From the NCBI GenBank assembly GCA_049612785.1, contig JBMZBW010000056.1, positions 1 through 15,243 of the forward strand: 15,243 bases of DNA, written 5' to 3'. The first letter of the stretch is position 1. The number at the start of each line of letters is the position of its first letter. The stretch comes from UBA7985 sp049612785. GTDB taxonomy: Bacteria; Pseudomonadota; Alphaproteobacteria; UBA7985. This document shows, piece by piece, positions 14,235-15,243 of the stretch. Made by a program: the position numbers and the translations under genes. Under the pieces are notes generated by a model. The model was not told the origin of the DNA. It ran no database searches and saw nothing but the letters and a program-made list of their open reading frames with translations.

Positions 14235-15243
14235 CTAGTTGAGATGGGAAAGCACCCATTGCTGAAAGCCATAAACATCAAATTCCTGGGGCATCAGTCG
14301 GCCTTGAGTGAATTTGGATGACCTCAGACCGCGCTGATTAAGCTCACAAGCCTGACCGTCTTCAACCATCACCTGCGTTGCAAAGTCCGTGACGTCTTTG
14401 AGGTCAAAGTCCTGTTGATGCAGCGTCTGCGGACGAAACAACCACTGGGCCCGCAGCAGTGTTTCTTCTGGTGCGAGCGAAATCACGTTGACGGCTCGGA
14501 CGTAATCCACGTGCGCGACGATGTAGAGGGAAGGGTAAAGGGTCACAAAAGTGTGCGCCGTGGCGCGTTCTTCGACCGTCAATCCCTCAAAGACTGGACC
14601 ACAAGGCTGACCGCTCACTGTCCAAGTCTCTGTCCCGTCTTCCAGAGCGGCTTCAGTCGGCGCATCCGGTGTCCAGTCTTGGGCCTCTGAAGCCGACATG
14701 ATCCCGCGCCGGTAAACGGGGACACGCTGGGTTAAGGTTGGATGCACTCCGGGGCAGTGCAAACACTCATTATAATTTTCCCAGAACGCCTTCCAATTGC
14801 AGTTCAAGCGCTTTTCAAAAACGTGTCCGACGACCAGCTCGTCCATTGGCCAGTTGTTGAGAACATCCAGCCCCAAATCGGGCTTGAAGGCCGGCGGATG
14901 GTCATCGAGACACAGGAAAACAAACCCGTTCCAAACTTTCAACGAGACCGAAAACAGGCTGTACGCAGCTTTGTCAAAGTCATCAGTCGGCGTACCAAAA
15001 GCAGTGGAGATCAACGCGCCCTGCTGGTTGTAGGACCAAGCGTGGTAGGGGCAGCGGATGATTTTGCCGTTGTACCTCTGAACGCGAGCGGTGCAGAGCG
15101 CCGCCCCCCGATGGCGGCAGGTGTTGTGGAACGCACGCAAGCGGCCATCCAGATCGCTGGCAACAATCAGATTTTCCCCTGCCAACTCAACACGGTTGAG
15201 CGTTCCCGGGGCAAAATCCGAAACACGCCCAGCGTAAAGCCAC
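14235..15243 (-). CDS. Second Rieske non-heme iron oxygenase, quaternary-ammonium type (5' partial)
   Basis: The frame is open to the window edge on the minus strand, so the N-terminus is missing. A possible start at 15185 is only an internal Leu codon (TTG), and upstream codons read W-L-Y-A-G-R-V-S-D, typical Rieske-domain sequence. About 335 residues are visible. The Rieske ligands are C-R-H and C-P-Y-H with a 19-residue spacer, two longer than in the first oxygenase. The iron site is E-N-Y-N-E-C-L-H-C-P-G-V-H-P, with the bridging Glu and both His, and the third-ligand Asp is probably that in M-V-E-D-G-Q. It is thus a distant paralogue of the oxygenase at 4334, likely acting on a related amine, for example a different demethylation step. 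It converges with the BetI-like gene with only 5 nt between stops and no visible terminator. Confidence 0.9.
   Translation of the reverse strand, partial: WLYAGRVSDFAPGTLNRVELAGENLIVASDLDGRLRAFHNTCRHRGAALCTARVQRYNGKIIRCPYHAWSYNQQGALISTAFGTPTDDFDKAAYSLFSVSLKVWNGFVFLCLDDHPPAFKPDLGLDVLNNWPMDELVVGHVFEKRLNCNWKAFWENYNECLHCPGVHPTLTQRVPVYRRGIMSASEAQDWTPDAPTEAALEDGTETWTVSGQPCGPVFEGLTVEERATAHTFVTLYPSLYIVAHVDYVRAVNVISLAPEETLLRAQWLFRPQTLHQQDFDLKDVTDFATQVMVEDGQACELNQRGLRSSKFTQGRLMPQEFDVYGFQQWVLSHLN

Noticed and set aside
13579..14259. 226-codon open frame antisense to the BetI-like gene
   Set aside because: It mirrors a confident TetR-family gene, has no recognisable motif and arises from codon bias.
15190..15205. 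TTGAGCGTTC resembling the operator
   Set aside because: It is inside the second oxygenase coding sequence and is not symmetrical.

Overview
The window looks like a catabolic island from a proteobacterium, most likely an alphaproteobacterium of moderate GC content. That is a judgement from gene style, the PotABCD-type transporter, the PYROXD2-like flavoprotein pair and the BetI-like regulator; no rRNA or taxonomic marker is present. There are 13 protein genes, the first and last cut by the window edges. No tRNA, rRNA, insertion sequence, phage gene or CRISPR array was seen.

Layout. A rightward series fills 1-6366: a 5'-truncated class-C beta-lactamase-like serine hydrolase; a 2-hydroxychromene-2-carboxylate isomerase/GST-kappa-like protein; two spermidine/putrescine-type ABC permeases and their ATPase, coupled by ATGA overlaps; a Rieske non-heme iron oxygenase; and a phosphoethanolamine-methyltransferase-like enzyme. 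A leftward series fills 13428-6455: two adjacent phytoene-desaturase/PYROXD2-like FAD oxidoreductases, a GcvT-like folate-dependent enzyme, a class III aminotransferase, and the periplasmic binding protein that probably serves the rightward permeases. The two series converge on one hairpin terminator at about 6391-6425. To the right, a BetI-like TetR regulator (rightward) is divergent from the flavoprotein operon across a 144-bp gap holding a perfect 14-bp palindrome. It converges with a second Rieske oxygenase that runs off the right edge.

How it may work together. Both oxygenases carry Glu at the position that is Asp in naphthalene dioxygenase, in an E-N-Y-N-E-C-x-H-C setting. This is the hallmark of quaternary-ammonium oxygenases (glycine-betaine demethylase GbcA, carnitine oxygenase CntA/YeaW, choline monooxygenase, stachydrine demethylase). 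With a polyamine/betaine-type importer, a GcvT-like C1-transfer enzyme, amine-oxidase-like flavoproteins, an omega-amino-acid-type aminotransferase and a BetI-like repressor, the best reading is uptake and stepwise N-demethylation of a methylated amine or betaine, followed by transamination of the freed amine. The substrate cannot be read from the sequence. The isomerase-like protein also leaves an N-methylated aromatic (homarine- or trigonelline-like) possible. No Rieske reductase partner is visible. I do not recognise this exact gene set as a characterised pathway.
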